A stretch of DNA of 64,000 bases from Dolomedes plantarius (taxonomy: Eukaryota > Arthropoda > Arachnida > Araneae > Dolomedidae), in the NCBI GenBank assembly GCA_907164885.2, contig OU015495.1, positions 3,633,308 through 3,697,307 on the forward strand, written 5' to 3'. The position numbers were made by a program, and so were the translations under genes. Below are positions 21,219-32,835 of the stretch, in pieces. Under the pieces are notes generated by a model. That model was not told the origin of the DNA. It saw nothing but the letters and a program-made list of their open reading frames with translations, and did no database searches. The first letter of the stretch is position 1; every line of letters begins with the position of its first letter.

Positions 21219-21330
21219 ACGGCTAGATAGTAAATAAATGTACTAATACACACATTATATTCAACATATCATTGCCAAATGTTGAAAATCATAATAATTC
21301 GCAGAAACAAATAAATGTATTTAAGCGACC

Positions 21331-21645
21331 TCAAGTGAGTATCTAAAGTCAGATTTAAAAATTTCACTGAGCATGCGCAGAAAGCAATTTTTTAATTGCA
21401 AATTATCGCTCATTAAAAAGCTCGAAATAAACAGTTTCCATCAGGTTTAATCTTATATTTCACAAACATAATTATCATAAAAACAAAATGGCAGAGAGTG
21501 ATCTGGAGAGACTCTCGGAATAAACGTGTTTATCACTAAAACATGTCACTGAGCATGCGCTGAAACAGTGAGTATCTAAGCCAGATTTAAACATGCCACT
21601 GAGCATGCGCAGAAATCAATTTTCAATTGTAAATTATCACTAAGT
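21331..21645. repeat. Duplicated block with three CACTGAGCATGCGC motifs
   Basis: Segments at about 21331-21412 and 21567-21645 both read AGTGAGTATCTAA...CAGATTTAAA...CACTGAGCATGCGCAGAAA...AATTATC. A third CACTGAGCATGCGC lies near 21547. This lies inside the Tigger remnant and may itself be another small insertion. The GCATGCGC core resembles an NRF-1 half site. Confidence 0.6.
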
Positions 21646-21869
21646 AATAGAAATCGCGGTTACAAAAACCAAATTTGACAAATCTACAGATTACAATCTT
21701 TCGTTTAAGATCAAAATGAAGTAAATTTATACAGTAGTTTTCTTTCACGGACTCCCCAAAAAGTCGGCTTAGCAACTTAAATATATAGATAGCGAACTCC
21801 CGAAATCTTAAGAATCGGCTATAACGAACCTTTCTTTCTGTCGACTATTGAATTTTTAAAATCTTTTAA

Positions 21870-22265
21870 ACTTTTTAAGAATGTTGAAGAAGATAATGAA
21901 GATTTACCTATCGCGATGTGGATAAAAAAGCACAGAATTTCATCATTCGCAGATGGTGACGGGCAGTTGTTTGAAATATGTGATGATGAAGTCATTACAT
22001 GTGAAAATCCGACTGATAAAGATATTGTGGAAGAAATTAAAATGAATCATTCTGAAATCGAAGATTCTCATAAATGACGAAATCCCCAACATATCAGATG
22101 CTACAGTAGCGATGCGGGTAATTAAGTTTTAACAACAGTGGGAGAAAGAGTGTTGGAATGACTTGATGTATTGGACAGAGAAATTCATAAAAAGTTTTTG
22201 AAATCCGCATCACGTCAGGAGAAGATTACCGATTATTTCTGTATCAAAACAGTGAGTAACAATTG
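21870..22265 (+). pseudogene. Tigger/pogo transposase C-terminal remnant
   Basis: Readable frame EEDNEDLPIAMWIKKHRIS...DDEVITCENPTDKDIVEEI..., then, after a frame change, a segment with LDREIHKKFLKSASRQEKITDYF. Acidic C-terminal tails ending in a QxKITDFF-like motif are typical of Tigger/Jerky-type transposases. No DDE catalytic core remains here or to the left of the LTR element. Confidence 0.6.
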
Positions 22266-22639
22266 AAGGTAAAATGAATTTATTCCCATTTGTCTTCATT
22301 TTTAGTTAATTTAATTAGTATTGTGTCAGTTTAATGTAAACGATTTTAGTCAATTTAATTCATTAACGATCATTTTAAACAGATTTTATCAGTTTTTTCA
22401 ATACATCATTATTGAATACACATAGCAACTAATGAGTTATTCATTTTATGAACTCTAATATTTTTCTTAACGGTTCGGACATAACGAACCACCGGATATA
22501 GCGAACAAAACCTTTGGTCCCTTGAAGTTCATTATAACGGGGTTCGACTGTATATACATAAATACTTTCTAAAGCGGAGGCACTTGTGAGACATTCATTC
22601 GCCTTTTGTTATTCACAGCTAAGTCTAGGAGACTGTTTT

Positions 22640-22740
22640 ATTACGGGAGCACCATTTAGGTGAGCCAGCACTGCTCCCTATGAGGGAAAAACACGGTAAC
22701 AACGAAGCTTTATTCGGGATTTGAACCCAAGAACACTGCG
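22640..22740 (-). repeat. tRNA-like SINE fragment
   Basis: On the minus strand GGGTTCAAATCCCG is a good Pol III B box; no matched A box or cloverleaf could be drawn. It sits between the Tigger and DD41D mariner elements. Confidence 0.4.
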
Positions 22741-23750
22741 GGGAAGCCAATACAGCAAATTTAAAACAAACTTTATTTTATGAACATATATATAGAGGCT
22801 GTTCGCACATTTTTTAGACGATTTTGGTAAGCGGTAATAAAAAATCGTTTGCTGCAAAATAAATAATTGCAATTGTACTATGTTTTTAAAAGTCAAAATT
22901 ATCGTCTGCGGCTTGAAAGTTTTGTTTTTATTCAAAATGGCGTTTTTAACAAAGCAGTGGTTCGAAGGCTACATTTATGCTCTTTCCGAAGAGAAATATG
23001 CATACTCCGTTATCCAAAAACGATGTGAGAGTCATGGTTTTGTGATATCTAAAGCGTCGATAGGTAATATCGGCAACAAGATAGGAAAAAAAGTCAAATT
23101 GGAGCATCAAGTGGGACAAAAATTTCAAACAAATATCCAAGGGAAAAACGGACATCTTCGACTATTGCAAAGGTGCGTTGTTTAATATTAAAAGAAAATC
23201 CCCCTAGTCAAAGGACAGCTGAAAAATCATTAAAATGCTCGGTGTCCACTGTAAACAGTGACGCCGGAAGAGTCAAATATAGAGGGGGGCAAAGTAAAAT
23301 AGATTAAAACTTTTACACCTTTATTATTAAAAATTTATATATGCGGTTATAAAAATACACTTTTATGTTATTTTTCTAATCGGAGAAAAGTAATGAGAGA
23401 TTTCTTCTGTTTTGAGAAAATCTATTAATTACTTTTTCAATAAATGTGTCTTTATTTTTACTCACAGATTCTCTGAGAACGCTAAGCATACAGAGACCAG
23501 AAAGTCTCTCTTGAGACATGGTTGATCTCAACCAGGTTTTTACCCGTCGGAGCGTACTAAAAGATCTTTCAATTGTTGTTGTGGTAGGAGGTAAGGTAAA
23601 AAAAAATTTTGATGCAAGGAAAGAACTGGCAATGTTTATCGAGATCAATCTCAGAATTGTTACTTTTGACTTTTGAAACCCACATTTCTTTCCAAGTTTC
23701 GGCTTCACAATTCAAATTTTCAATTTCATACAGTTTTGAGATGTTATGAC

Positions 23751-24761
23751 CAGGGTTGCCAAATAAAAACACCCAAAATAAGGGACGGGTTAAATAAAAG
23801 CACCGAAAATAAGGGACAGGTTTTGATAACTATACTACTGGGGAGTATAGAATTCCTCCCATGGAAAGGGGGTCCGGGGGTACTCCCCCGGAAATTTTTC
23901 AAATTTTAACCTTTCAAATAGCCATTTTCAATGCAATTTTCGCTCAGTTTTGCAACTTACATAGAGTTTAGGTTAAGTAAACAATAATGTAATTATATAG
24001 AAAATTTTTAAATCAAAAACAATTTAAAGTTTGTTTAGGCATATAGTACAAAACTGATTTTTATTTTATTAGTTTACTACAACTAAGTGCCCTTATAAAT
24101 TTTTACGGACGTGTATGTAAAAATTGAAATTTTATTATTGTACAATGTACATAATATAATGTGCTCAGGAAATCTTTGGGGCGACTTTTGAGTCATAAAA
24201 AAGTTTTCGAATGAATGTGTTCCCACAGTCCATTGAATTGTATGATATATTGTGCTTTACTGTGTTAAATACAGTAGCTAACTCGACTAGAGCGATTTTG
24301 TCACTTTCAGATGAAACTTTAGTGGTGAAAAACTTTGACAGATTGATGCAAGATGAAACAGTTTTTTTTTTTTTGTTTGTTTGTTTGTTTTACTTGTATC
24401 AACACGATCACACACTAATCTGTATTCGTATTTAGCACTAGACTGAGACTGATGTCGTTGTGATGTTCGGATCCCGGCGCATACAGACAATCTTCTCGTC
24501 AAGGGCGTGTTAACATAGGAGTCGGTAGCGGAAGCGTTAAAGTATTCAAATACATTTAACCAATGACAAACTTCCAAACGATTAGAAACGAAATTTTTAA
24601 CGCCTATGATTGGTTTATTTCCGTCTCACCGCCATCTTTCCTTTTGCGTTTCCGGACCGGTTGTGAACAGGTCCTTGTATGAGCTCAACTTCTCTGGGAC
24701 GCGGGACAAAATCTACAAATAAGGGACTGTCCTTTAAAATCCGGGACGTTTGGCAACCCTG
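23751..24761. mobile_element. Second hAT-type element nested in the first
   Basis: Ends CAGGGTTGCCAAA and its complement TTTGGCAACCCTG, flanked by a perfect 8-bp duplication GTTATGAC (23743-23750, 24762-24769). Subterminal AATAAGGGAC repeats face each other (ATAAGGGACGGG, ATAAGGGACAGG near the left, AATAAGGGACTG near the right). No transposase frame, so non-autonomous. Confidence 0.95.
24498..24681. mobile_element. Probable MITE nested in the second hAT
   Basis: Ends CAAGGGCGTGTTAACA and, on the other strand, CAAGGACCTGTTCACA are inverted. They resemble the ends of the 130-bp element at 42344-42473 (GAGCCTGTTCACATAG). No clear target duplication. Confidence 0.4.
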
Positions 24762-27700
24762 GTTATGACTGTTTGATTTTAGCAAACTAAAGGTTTCTGC
24801 CTGTATTATTAGTTGCGGGTGAAAAATAGACAGAGCAAATGCACTATCCGCCTCTTGGGAAAATCGGAGTTCAATGGACTGTATAATTGAATCCAGATAT
24901 GGAGAAATAAAGAAATTCGAAAATAATTTTCAGCACTATCAGTAGAGTAGTTAGCCCTTTGCGTTTGCGTTGCAGCTAATCTAGGTATTTTAATATCAAT
25001 GTCAAATTTTCTTCCGTTCAATATACATTTTTGAAATATATCTTTAAAGTAATTCTCTGCATCAGCCCTGTGATCTTTCAGAATAGATAAAAGTAATTGA
25101 ATATGTTTCGTCGTCGATAAAAGGTTTATTGTTTTTGCTTGTAAAATATTACAAACAGGCTCCAGTTGGGCACTATAGTGTGAAATAATATGCAAAAACA
25201 CTCCTATCGAGAGCTGCTCAACACCGGAAATATAAGCAGATTCATCAGCTAACAATGAAAAACCTTCACTGGCGTTCACTTCTGTAATAATTTCTTCTCG
25301 AATAATATTACCACAAATCTTAATTCATTCTGAGTCTGGTGAGAAGTATATTTAGCATTTTTTGCACAATTTTCCAAATGATCTTTTAATACTAAATCTC
25401 CGCTCTCGACTCTAAAATTTAGGAGATCATCAAAATTTCCAGTGGTTTTACCACGGAGAGGTAAATCGTGGGTACCACAAAAAATTATAGTGGAAATGAT
25501 TGGCATAAGTTTTTCTCGATTAGACTTAACTTGTTCCCGTTCATAGCTACAGAGCTGTTCAGTGACACAAGTACTTTTACCGTCCATAACATGTCGAAAG
25601 TTTACAGCTTTAATTGTCGATGAACGATGCCACTCCGAACACATATGTTCCTTTGCATTTTCATGGAAGTCTTTGTAATTATTGAAAGGTTTTACAATGA
25701 AAGATCCTACAAACCCTCTTCTTAAATTCAATCGAAATGTAACACAAGACACAAGTTTTACAAAGTCCACCCTTAAGTTTACTGGAATAAGCTAACCAAT
25801 CGTAATTTTGTAACCATTCGTGACGAAAAACTCTTTTTCCATCCGAGTACCTTTTAAAATTGTAACTTGAATCGGGAACAAGATGTCGAGTCAATAACGC
25901 ATATCTTGTTTCATCGGAAATAGAATCATGCTTTTCAATAAAATCTCCTATATCTAAAGGATGAATATGAACAGTATGATTTTCACCAACACCAGATAAT
26001 GACGTTGTATTAGATTCATGATCAACATCAGAATGTAATGACCCACAACCTTCACTTACTACTGCTAAGCTAGTATCTATGTTAGTAGATGTACTAGGTT
26101 CTACTTCTAATGGTTCGAGAAGCTTCGATTTGTAATTACTGTCAGTTTTTTTCTTAAAAAATTTCTTATGTCCATGATTTCTAAAATTAAAATACCTATT
26201 GATATTTTGGTATGTCCAGCAGTAAAAATAAAATATGATTTCATAAAATAGGAAAAATCGTTAAGCAGAATAGTAGAAAACTCCTAGGTTTCATTTGACT
26301 CTAATCCTTTGCCAGAAAACAACAATTGAAAAATGAACTTAAAAAAAATGATACAAATCATCTACTTTGAAATTCTACGTAATTAAACTACTGTAAATTT
26401 TTTCATTGTATTTTGAACAACACCTATTATCCATATTATATAAAAGACGACTCTTACCTTATGTAAGCAACGTGTTGTGTCCATGTAAGAAAGCCGTTAA
26501 GAAAAACCGTGTACGCGTTTCAAATGCATCGGATTCAAGATTCCCTTTCGCGATGCAAAAACATTGTGTAAGGTTGCTTTTGAATCGGAAAAAAAAAGTC
26601 TGGCATTGGCGATTAAACGCATTTGCGTACCTGAAATTAGCGATTAATCGCTCCTGCGTATATGGAAGGACGTTTACCGCGCTTGCGTTAACGAGTGTGA
26701 GGTTGCAATTTAGTATTCAGTTTTGTTAGACTTTATGATTTTAAATGAAAATTCTAATATTTTACGAGCGCTAGCTAGGTAGAAACAAATAATTCAATTT
26801 TCTAGGGGGGGGCAAGTGCCCTCTCTTGCCTCCCCTTTCCGGCGCCACTGACTCTAAACAAAATGATAAACGTCGATTTAAATCTCAAGAAAGCGAAAAA
26901 ACGCAATGTGCATCGTCTTCTTCCAAATTATATCGCTGAACGCAGGACACGTTGCAGAATTCTATATGAGAAACACTTATCCAAAGAAAAATGGAAAACA
27001 ATTGTCACAATAGATGAATCATGGGTGTATTTAAATGATTGCAACAAAAAAAGAGCCATTTATTATCATAAAAGGGGAGAAAAAAATTTAAGTACATGGT
27101 TAAAAGAATCGAAAGAAAGTTTTTCTAAGGGATTCATGATTGTTGCTGGTTTTTCTTATAATGGCAAGTTAAAAATAAAGAGAGTGGAAAAAAATGTCAA
27201 GATTAACTCCAAATACTATCAGGAACATATTTTATCGCCAATTTTTCTGAATGAAATACCATCGCTTTACCCACAGCGCCATCAATCTGTGAGACTCCAT
27301 CAATCTGTGAGATCAGGACAAAGCTAGCAGTCACATATCAAAATCCACTGTAAATTTCCTAAAAGAAATGGAACAAAAAACTGGTATCAAGGCCATACCC
27401 TTCACTGATATTCCTACTAAATCTCCCGATGTATCACCTATGGATTTTTGTGCTTTCGGACTTTTAAAATCTGCATTATCCAAATGTCGTATCAAAACCC
27501 TTACAGGACTCTGGAAAGCTGTTTAGGAGGAATGGGATAGAATACCTCTTCTGACACTTCAAAAGGCATTATTATCCTGGAAATTGCGGTGTCGAAAGAT
27601 AGTTCAGAATAAGGGATGTCAAATCGAACATTTAAAACACAAGAATTTTATGTAATTTAGTTTTGTGAATACAATATAAATCGTCTAAAAAATGTGTGAA

Positions 27701-27999
27701 CAGCCTCTGTACATATAGCAGTTTCTTTTCGATGATGCCATCGATAGTTTTAAGTTTCATATACATGGTGATAAACATACGTGGAGAAGATAGCATTAGC
27801 ACAATAATAAGTTGCTAAACGAAATATAATTCTCAACTTACTTCAGCCATCAGCGAATATTTTAATTGAATAATTTCCGACTCAAAATGCAATAACCAAC
27901 TCATTAATCTGTATTGCATTATATAATTACTAGCTGAAAACCCGCACTTCGCTACGGAGTACATTCAAAGTAAATACAACGGTCAATGTATGCAATTAA

Positions 28000-28060
<61 letters not shown>

Positions 28061-28100
28061 AATACAACGATCAATGTGTATAATTGATGTAATATATATA

Positions 28101-29622
28101 CTGTGGCTCCCAAACGTGTTCGTATACTTACGATTTTCAGTGAAATTGGGGTCTATCCATTGATTAAAATGAATATTTCATAATGGGTATTTAATAATAA
28201 GATCTATAATCTGTTCTTAACAAAACTACATGAAATATTTTGAAAGCATAGTAAAACTTTATTTTTAAGAAACCAATAATCCAAAAGTAACAAAAACTTT
28301 ATCTCACAAAAGTCATCGTACACTTGTAAAAAATCTCTACATATTAGTAAATATTCTAATTTTTCGATAAATTAATATTTAGTAGGATATCCTTTAGCAT
28401 CCACAACAGCTTTTAAAAGTCTGGGAATAGGTTGATTTAGTTCTTTTGTAATTTTTGCATCAATGTTCATCCATTCTTCCATCATAATTGTTTTTAGTTT
28501 GCTTTTCGTTTTAATGTCGTGTTTTCGTACTCGAACCTCCAGTTCTCTCCAATTATGTTCTATTGGGTTTAAATCTGGCGATTGAGGTGGTGTTTTCAAA
28601 ACTTGTGGACAATTATAGAGACACCAGATGCGAAAGTTGACAGCCGTGTGCTTAGAATCGTTGTCTTGATAATAAACAAAGTTGTTTCCAATACCCAAAT
28701 TTTGAGCTGATAATTTTAAATTGTGTCTTAAAATATTTATAAAAACAGCATGATTCATTATGCCATCAATAAATACCAAATTTCCTAGTCCTGATGCTGA
28801 CATGCACACCCACACAAGGATACCTCCACCGGCATACTTAACTGTTCCTACTAAGTTCTTGGGATTAAGTTCCTCATTTTTTTCTTCTCCATACAATTAT
28901 AAGCCCATCAGCACCAAAAATGTTCATCTGCAAATAGGACATTATTCCAATAGGTTTGGGGCTTATTTATCGTTGATAGTGCGAAGGGAAGCCTAAACTT
29001 TCTGTTTTTCTCACACACAAAGAATTTTCTATAGACAGAACGCCCATGTAATCCAGCTGTTCTGAGAACTCGTCAAAACATTTCAGGTGAAATTGAAGTA
29101 GAAAATGTTTCATTGAATTCTGCAGAAACTTTTACAGCACTCAAACGTGAATTTTTCATAAATTTTCTAATTATAAATCTCTGATCACGTTTTGTTAACT
29201 TTGCCGGACGGCCTTTTGTTGCCTTGTTGTTTGTTGTTTCTTTACGACTACGAGCCATTTTTAAATAATAAATAGAATATTATGGAGTAGGCAAGCAAAA
29301 ATTAAAGCCAAACGATATTTTAAATGCCACCATAACTCAAAAATAAAAATAAAGCGCCAGACAATAATTTTAATTATGAATTTATCCGAAAATATTTCAG
29401 TGTACGATGACTTTTGTGAGATAAAGTATTTGTTACTTTTTGATTACTGGTTTCTTAAAAATAAAGTTTTACTATGTTTTCAAAATATTTCATGTAGTTT
29501 TGTTGAGAATAGATTATAGATCTTATTATTAAATACCCATTCTGAAATATTCATTTTAATAAATGGATAGACCCCGATTTCATTAAAATTCGTAAATGTA
29601 CGAACACTTTTGGGAGCCACTG
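28101..29622 (-). mobile_element. Tc1-like DD34E transposon nested in copy B
   Basis: Ends CTGTGGCTCCCAAACGTG and, complemented at the right, CAGTGGCTCCCAAAAGTG, with TA on both sides. Similarity between the arms extends about 220 bp inwards, to the ATCGTACACT boundary near 28325 and 29400, the long-TIR (IR/DR) arrangement known in Tc1 relatives. Confidence 0.92.
28372..29258 (-). pseudogene. Tc1-like transposase, two open blocks
   Basis: The N-terminal block (29258-29073) MARSRKETTNNKATKGRPAK...RFIIRKFMKN is a paired-like helix-turn-helix start. A stop and frame change follow SPEMF. The C-terminal block (28896-28372, 174 residues) contains GGGILVWVCMSASG, the YYQDNDSKHTA aspartate and PPQSPDLNPIEHNW with the glutamate; 34 residues separate D and E (DD34E). 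It ends AKGYPTKY. The region between (about 28897-29072), which should carry the first aspartate, reads only through frameshifts. Confidence 0.88.
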
Positions 29623-30279
29623 TATATATATATTTATATTTATAAAAATATCGTAAAAGATATTTTTATAGACAAAATAATGTAGAAGAAAATATTCATA
29701 TTAAATCTAATGTAAAGAATACTAAAGAATATAGTACAGTTAATATAGTACAGTTTGTAGAACATTTATTTTACTGATTTTTAATATTTTTTTGGAAAAT
29801 GTCCAATCGTCTGCCGCATTATCAAGAAAAAAAACATTTTTTTGTCTATTTAGTTTTATGCACGTGACGATAAATTTATTTAAAGTTCCAGAAAAAGAAA
29901 TCACGTAATCAGCATTTAAAAAATTAAATTTTAAAAATTAATGTTTAAAAATTCATCAAAAATCAGGAAATGGAGGTAAAGATTTGAAAAAGGTTTCATT
30001 TTAAAGGAATTTTAATGTTCTTTCTCGTGATATAAATTTTATAACCCTCAAATTATTATTTTAAACGCAAACTTAAAAAAAGTTACAAAAGCAGCTTAAA
30101 AATTTATTTTAAAAAAATCTAAGAATTTTTCAAAAATCTTTCTTAGTGCACCCCTACACTATAAGAACAATCGCCATGCAAAATTGCAGCCCTTTAGGTC
30201 CAGTGGTTTGGTCTGTGCGTTGTATGTCAGTCAGTCAGTCAGTCAGTCAGTCATTTACGGAACTGTTTTATATATATAA

Positions 30280-31068
30280 ACTAGCTGAAAACCCGTACTT
30301 CGCTACGGAGTACATTCAAATTAAATACAACGGTTAATGTATTCAATTAATGCCAGAAATATGTATAAATATATTTATAATAAATACAACGGTCAATGTA
30401 TGCAATTCATGAAAAAAGAAACCGAAAAAATATATTTATAAAAAAATCGTAACGGATATTTTTATAGACAAAGTAATGTAGAAGAAAATATTCAAAGTAA
30501 ATCTAATAGAACATACTAAAGAATATAGTACAGTTAATATAGTACAGTTTGAGGAACATACATTTTACTGAATTTTAATATTTTTTTGGATAATGTCCAA
30601 TCGTCTGCCGCATTAGCAAGAAAAAAACATTTTTTTTGTCTATTTCGTTATCATGCACGTGACGATAAATTAATTTAAAATACCAGAAAAAGAAATCACG
30701 TGACCAGCATTTATTAAATTAAATTATAAAAATTAATCTTTAAAAATTCACTAAAAATCAGAAAATGGAGGTAAAGATTCGAAAAAGATTTCATCTTAAA
30801 GTAATTTTTATGATCTTTCTTGTGATGTAAATTTTATAACCCTCGAATTATTATTTTAAATGCAAACTTTAAAAAGTTACAAAAACAGTTTAAAAATTTA
30901 ATTTAAAAAAATCTAAGAAGAATTTTTCAAAAATATTTGTTAGTGCACCCCTATACTATAAGATGAATCGCCATGCAAAATTTCAGCCTTTTAGGTCCAG
31001 CGATTTGGTCTGTGCGTTGTATGTCAGTCAGTCAATCAGTCAGTTACGGAACAGTTTTATATATATAG
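30280..31068 (+). mobile_element. Dispersed repeat family 1, copy C
   Basis: Follows copy B with no spacer: ACTAGCTGAAAACCCGTACT to GGAACAGTTTTATATATA. About 789 bp, uninterrupted, with five GTCA-type units, so it is the best reference copy in the window. Confidence 0.75.
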
Positions 31069-31752
31069 ACTAGCTGAAAACCCGCACTTGGCTACGGAGT
31101 ACATTCAAATTAAATACAACGGTCAATGTATGCAATTAATGCCAAAAAAAATAAATATATATATATATATATTTATAATAAATACGACGATCAATATATA
31201 CAATTGATGTAGAAAAAAATATATATATTTGTAAAAAAATCGTAAGGGATATTTTTATAGACAAAATAATGTCCAATCGTCTGCCGCATTAGCAAGAAAA
31301 AAATATTTTTTTGTCTATTTTGTTTTTATGCACGTGACGATAAATTTATTTAAAGTACCAGAAAAAGAAAACACGTGATCAGCATTTAATAAATTAAATT
31401 CTAAAAATTAATCTTTAAAAATTCACCAAAAAATCAGGAAATGGAGGTAAAAATTCGAAAAAAAATTCATTTTACAGGAATTTTTATGATCTTTCTCGTG
31501 ATATAAATTTTATAACCCTCAATGTATTATTTTAAATGCAAACGTAAAAAAAGTTTAAAAAATAGCTTAAAAATTTAATTTAAAAAAATTTAAGAAGAAT
31601 TTTTGAAAAATCTTTCTTAGTGCACCCCTACACTATTAGAAGAATCGCCATGCAAAATTTCAGCCTTTTAGGTCCAGCGGTTTGGTCTGTGCGTTGTATG
31701 TCAGTCAGTCAGTGAATGAATGAGTCAGTTACGGAACTGTTTTATATATAGA
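31069..31752 (+). mobile_element. Dispersed repeat family 1, copy D
   Basis: Third copy of the head-to-tail array, 684 bp; it lacks about 90 bp present in copy C just before ATGTCCAATCGTCTGCCGCA. Its microsatellite reads GTCAGTCAGTCAGTGAATGA. Confidence 0.75.
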
Positions 31753-32254
31753 GATTAAGTTTATGTTACTAAATTTCTACCAGTCATTTAGTACAAAATG
31801 TATCATTATGAATTTTTGAATAGGGAATAAAATATAGGCTTATTTTTACTTCTTACATATTAAAATCACTTTTGCTAATGACCTTCATGAACGAAAAGTT
31901 TACAGTTCATTTTATTTTCGTACTTATAATAATCTCAGAAATAAGGCAAACATGACAATATCAGAACTGTATCTCGTACTACCTATTTAATGAAATTAAA
32001 ATATTAATTAATAACGTATTGTATTTTCATTCAGGATTTCTGATGAGGAAAATATGAAATTTCAGAAAGAAAACTTTGTACATAAGTTCTGCTGCTAAAT
32101 TGTACTTGCATTATGAGAGTAGACTGTAAAATAAAAGGATTTTTAACCACAGCAAAACATGTGTAAAAATGAGATCACTTGGGCTTTATTTATTACTTGC
32201 AGGCTTCTGACAACGATTGCCCCCTTCAGCAATCATTGTCAGAGAATGGAAATA
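31753..32254. other. Unassigned AT-rich sequence
   Basis: Nothing recognised between the family-1 array and the pogo MITE. Confidence 0.35.
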
Positions 32255-32833
32255 CAGTCGGACCTCTATTTAACGAACCTCTATTTTGTGAATTTCTCTA
32301 TTTTGCGAAATTTTCATTGGAACCAAGAACATTTTGCGAATTTTTTCGTAAAATAACCTCCAAATAGCGAAGTGCATTCTCTATTTAAAGAACTTTTTCT
32401 TGTGATTCAATATATTTTTCTCCATATTTCTCAAATTATTTCTGAACATTTCAGACTAATTCTTTCTTTTAACACATTTAACACATTAACTTTCTTTTAA
32501 CACATTCCGACGTGGATTACAGTTTGGAGAAAATACGCCTGAAGGGGTTTTAGTGCATTGCAAAGATGTAAGACGTATAATGAGATAAAGCACTTTTACA
32601 AACAAAAAAACTCAGACAAAATTAACAAACTTTACCAATAATTAAATTTAAGGACGCATGTGGTAATGTAAGCTTAAAATTACTTGTTAGAATAAATATT
32701 TAGTGTTTATGAATTTAAAATCTGTCTTGTGTAGTTTAAAGTATTTTAAAAGGTAAATCTCTATTTAACGAATTTTCCATATAAGGAACTTTTTTTCGGG
32801 ATTTAGCGACTTCGTTAAATAGAGGTCCGACTG
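32255..32833. mobile_element. Tigger/pogo-like MITE
   Basis: Ends CAGTCGGACCTCTATTTAAC and its complement, flanked by TA (32253-32254, 32834-32835). Subterminal repeats of CTCTATTT and GCGAA recur. No transposase. Confidence 0.9.
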
Positions 32834-32835
32834 TA

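Larger units (their letters stand above)
15111..22550 (+). mobile_element. Tigger/pogo-like DNA transposon split by an LTR retrotransposon
   Basis: Left end CAGTTGAACCCCTTTATAGC and right end, on the other strand, CAGTCGAACCCCGTTATAAT, each flanked by TA (15109-15110, 22551-22552). Subterminal ATAGCGAAC phrases recur at both ends. Subtracting the 5984-bp LTR element and its 4-bp duplication leaves about 1.45 kb, so most of the original pogo transposase has been lost. Confidence 0.85.
23376..26175 (-). pseudogene. hAT transposase, ZMYM1/DUF4371-type
   Basis: Read on the minus strand from an ATG at 26175 (MDIRNFLRKK, frame broken at a run of seven A). The TTF-like zinc-finger region RHLVPDSSYNFKRYSDGKR...LKGGLCKTCVL follows (about 25895-25770), then after a frameshift the catalytic core with FCGTHDLPLRGK and DDLLNFRVESGD (25770-25276), after another shift NASEGFSLLADESAYISG (25279-24809). 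The second hAT lies next, then the C-terminal dimerisation block LPPTTTTIERSFSTLRRVKTWLRSTM (23708-23376). Overall order and spacing match hAT proteins annotated as zinc finger MYM-type 1-like. Only a handful of frameshifts separate it from an open frame, apart from the insertion. Confidence 0.85.
23256..26850 (-). mobile_element. hAT transposon nested in mariner 1
   Basis: Left end CAGTGACGCCGG, right end complement CAGTGGCGCCGG, flanked by ACTGTAAA (23248-23255) and ACTCTAAA (26851-26858), an 8-bp duplication with one mismatch. Subterminal G-runs (GGGGGGC) occur at both ends. Total 3595 bp including a second hAT insertion of 1011 bp. Confidence 0.93.
22937..27655 (+). pseudogene. DD41D mariner transposase, interrupted
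   Basis: Start ATG at 22937 gives MAFLTKQWFEGYIYALSEE, an N-terminal DNA-binding region that stays open to about 23185. A frame change leads into ENPPSQRTAEKSLKCSVSTV, where the hAT lies. The second half (26863-27327) carries IDESWVYL with the first catalytic aspartate. After a short tandem duplication near 27284-27313 that breaks the frame come the DKASSHISKSTVNFL block and SPDVSPMDFCAFG. Counting from the aspartate of DKASS to the last aspartate of SPMD gives 41 intervening residues, i.e. DD41D, the rosa-type spacing. It ends QIEHLKHKNFM at TAA 27653. One further stop lies at the tryptophan/glutamine before EEWDRI. Confidence 0.85.
22793..27709 (+). mobile_element. DD41D mariner-like element 1 with nested hAT
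   Basis: Inverted ends: TAGAGGCTGTTCGCACATTT at the left and, on the other strand at the right, CAGAGGCTGTTCACACATTT, continuing to TTTTAGACGATTT, with TA on both sides (22791-22792, 27710-27711). Without the 3.6-kb hAT insertion it is about 1.3 kb. Relative at 35544-36823. Confidence 0.9.
27929..30279 (+). mobile_element. Dispersed repeat family 1, copy B
   Basis: Starts ACTAGCTGAAAACCCGCACT and ends GGAACTGTTTTATATATA. A Tc1 element at 28101-29622 splits it; its own length is about 827 bp. The GTCA microsatellite near the right end has about seven units. A long AT run follows the 5' block (about 28005-28057). Confidence 0.75.

Noticed and set aside
30213..30253. GTCA repeats as a CRISPR-like or regulatory array
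   Set aside because: The four-base units are an internal microsatellite of family 1 and occur at the same place in all five copies.
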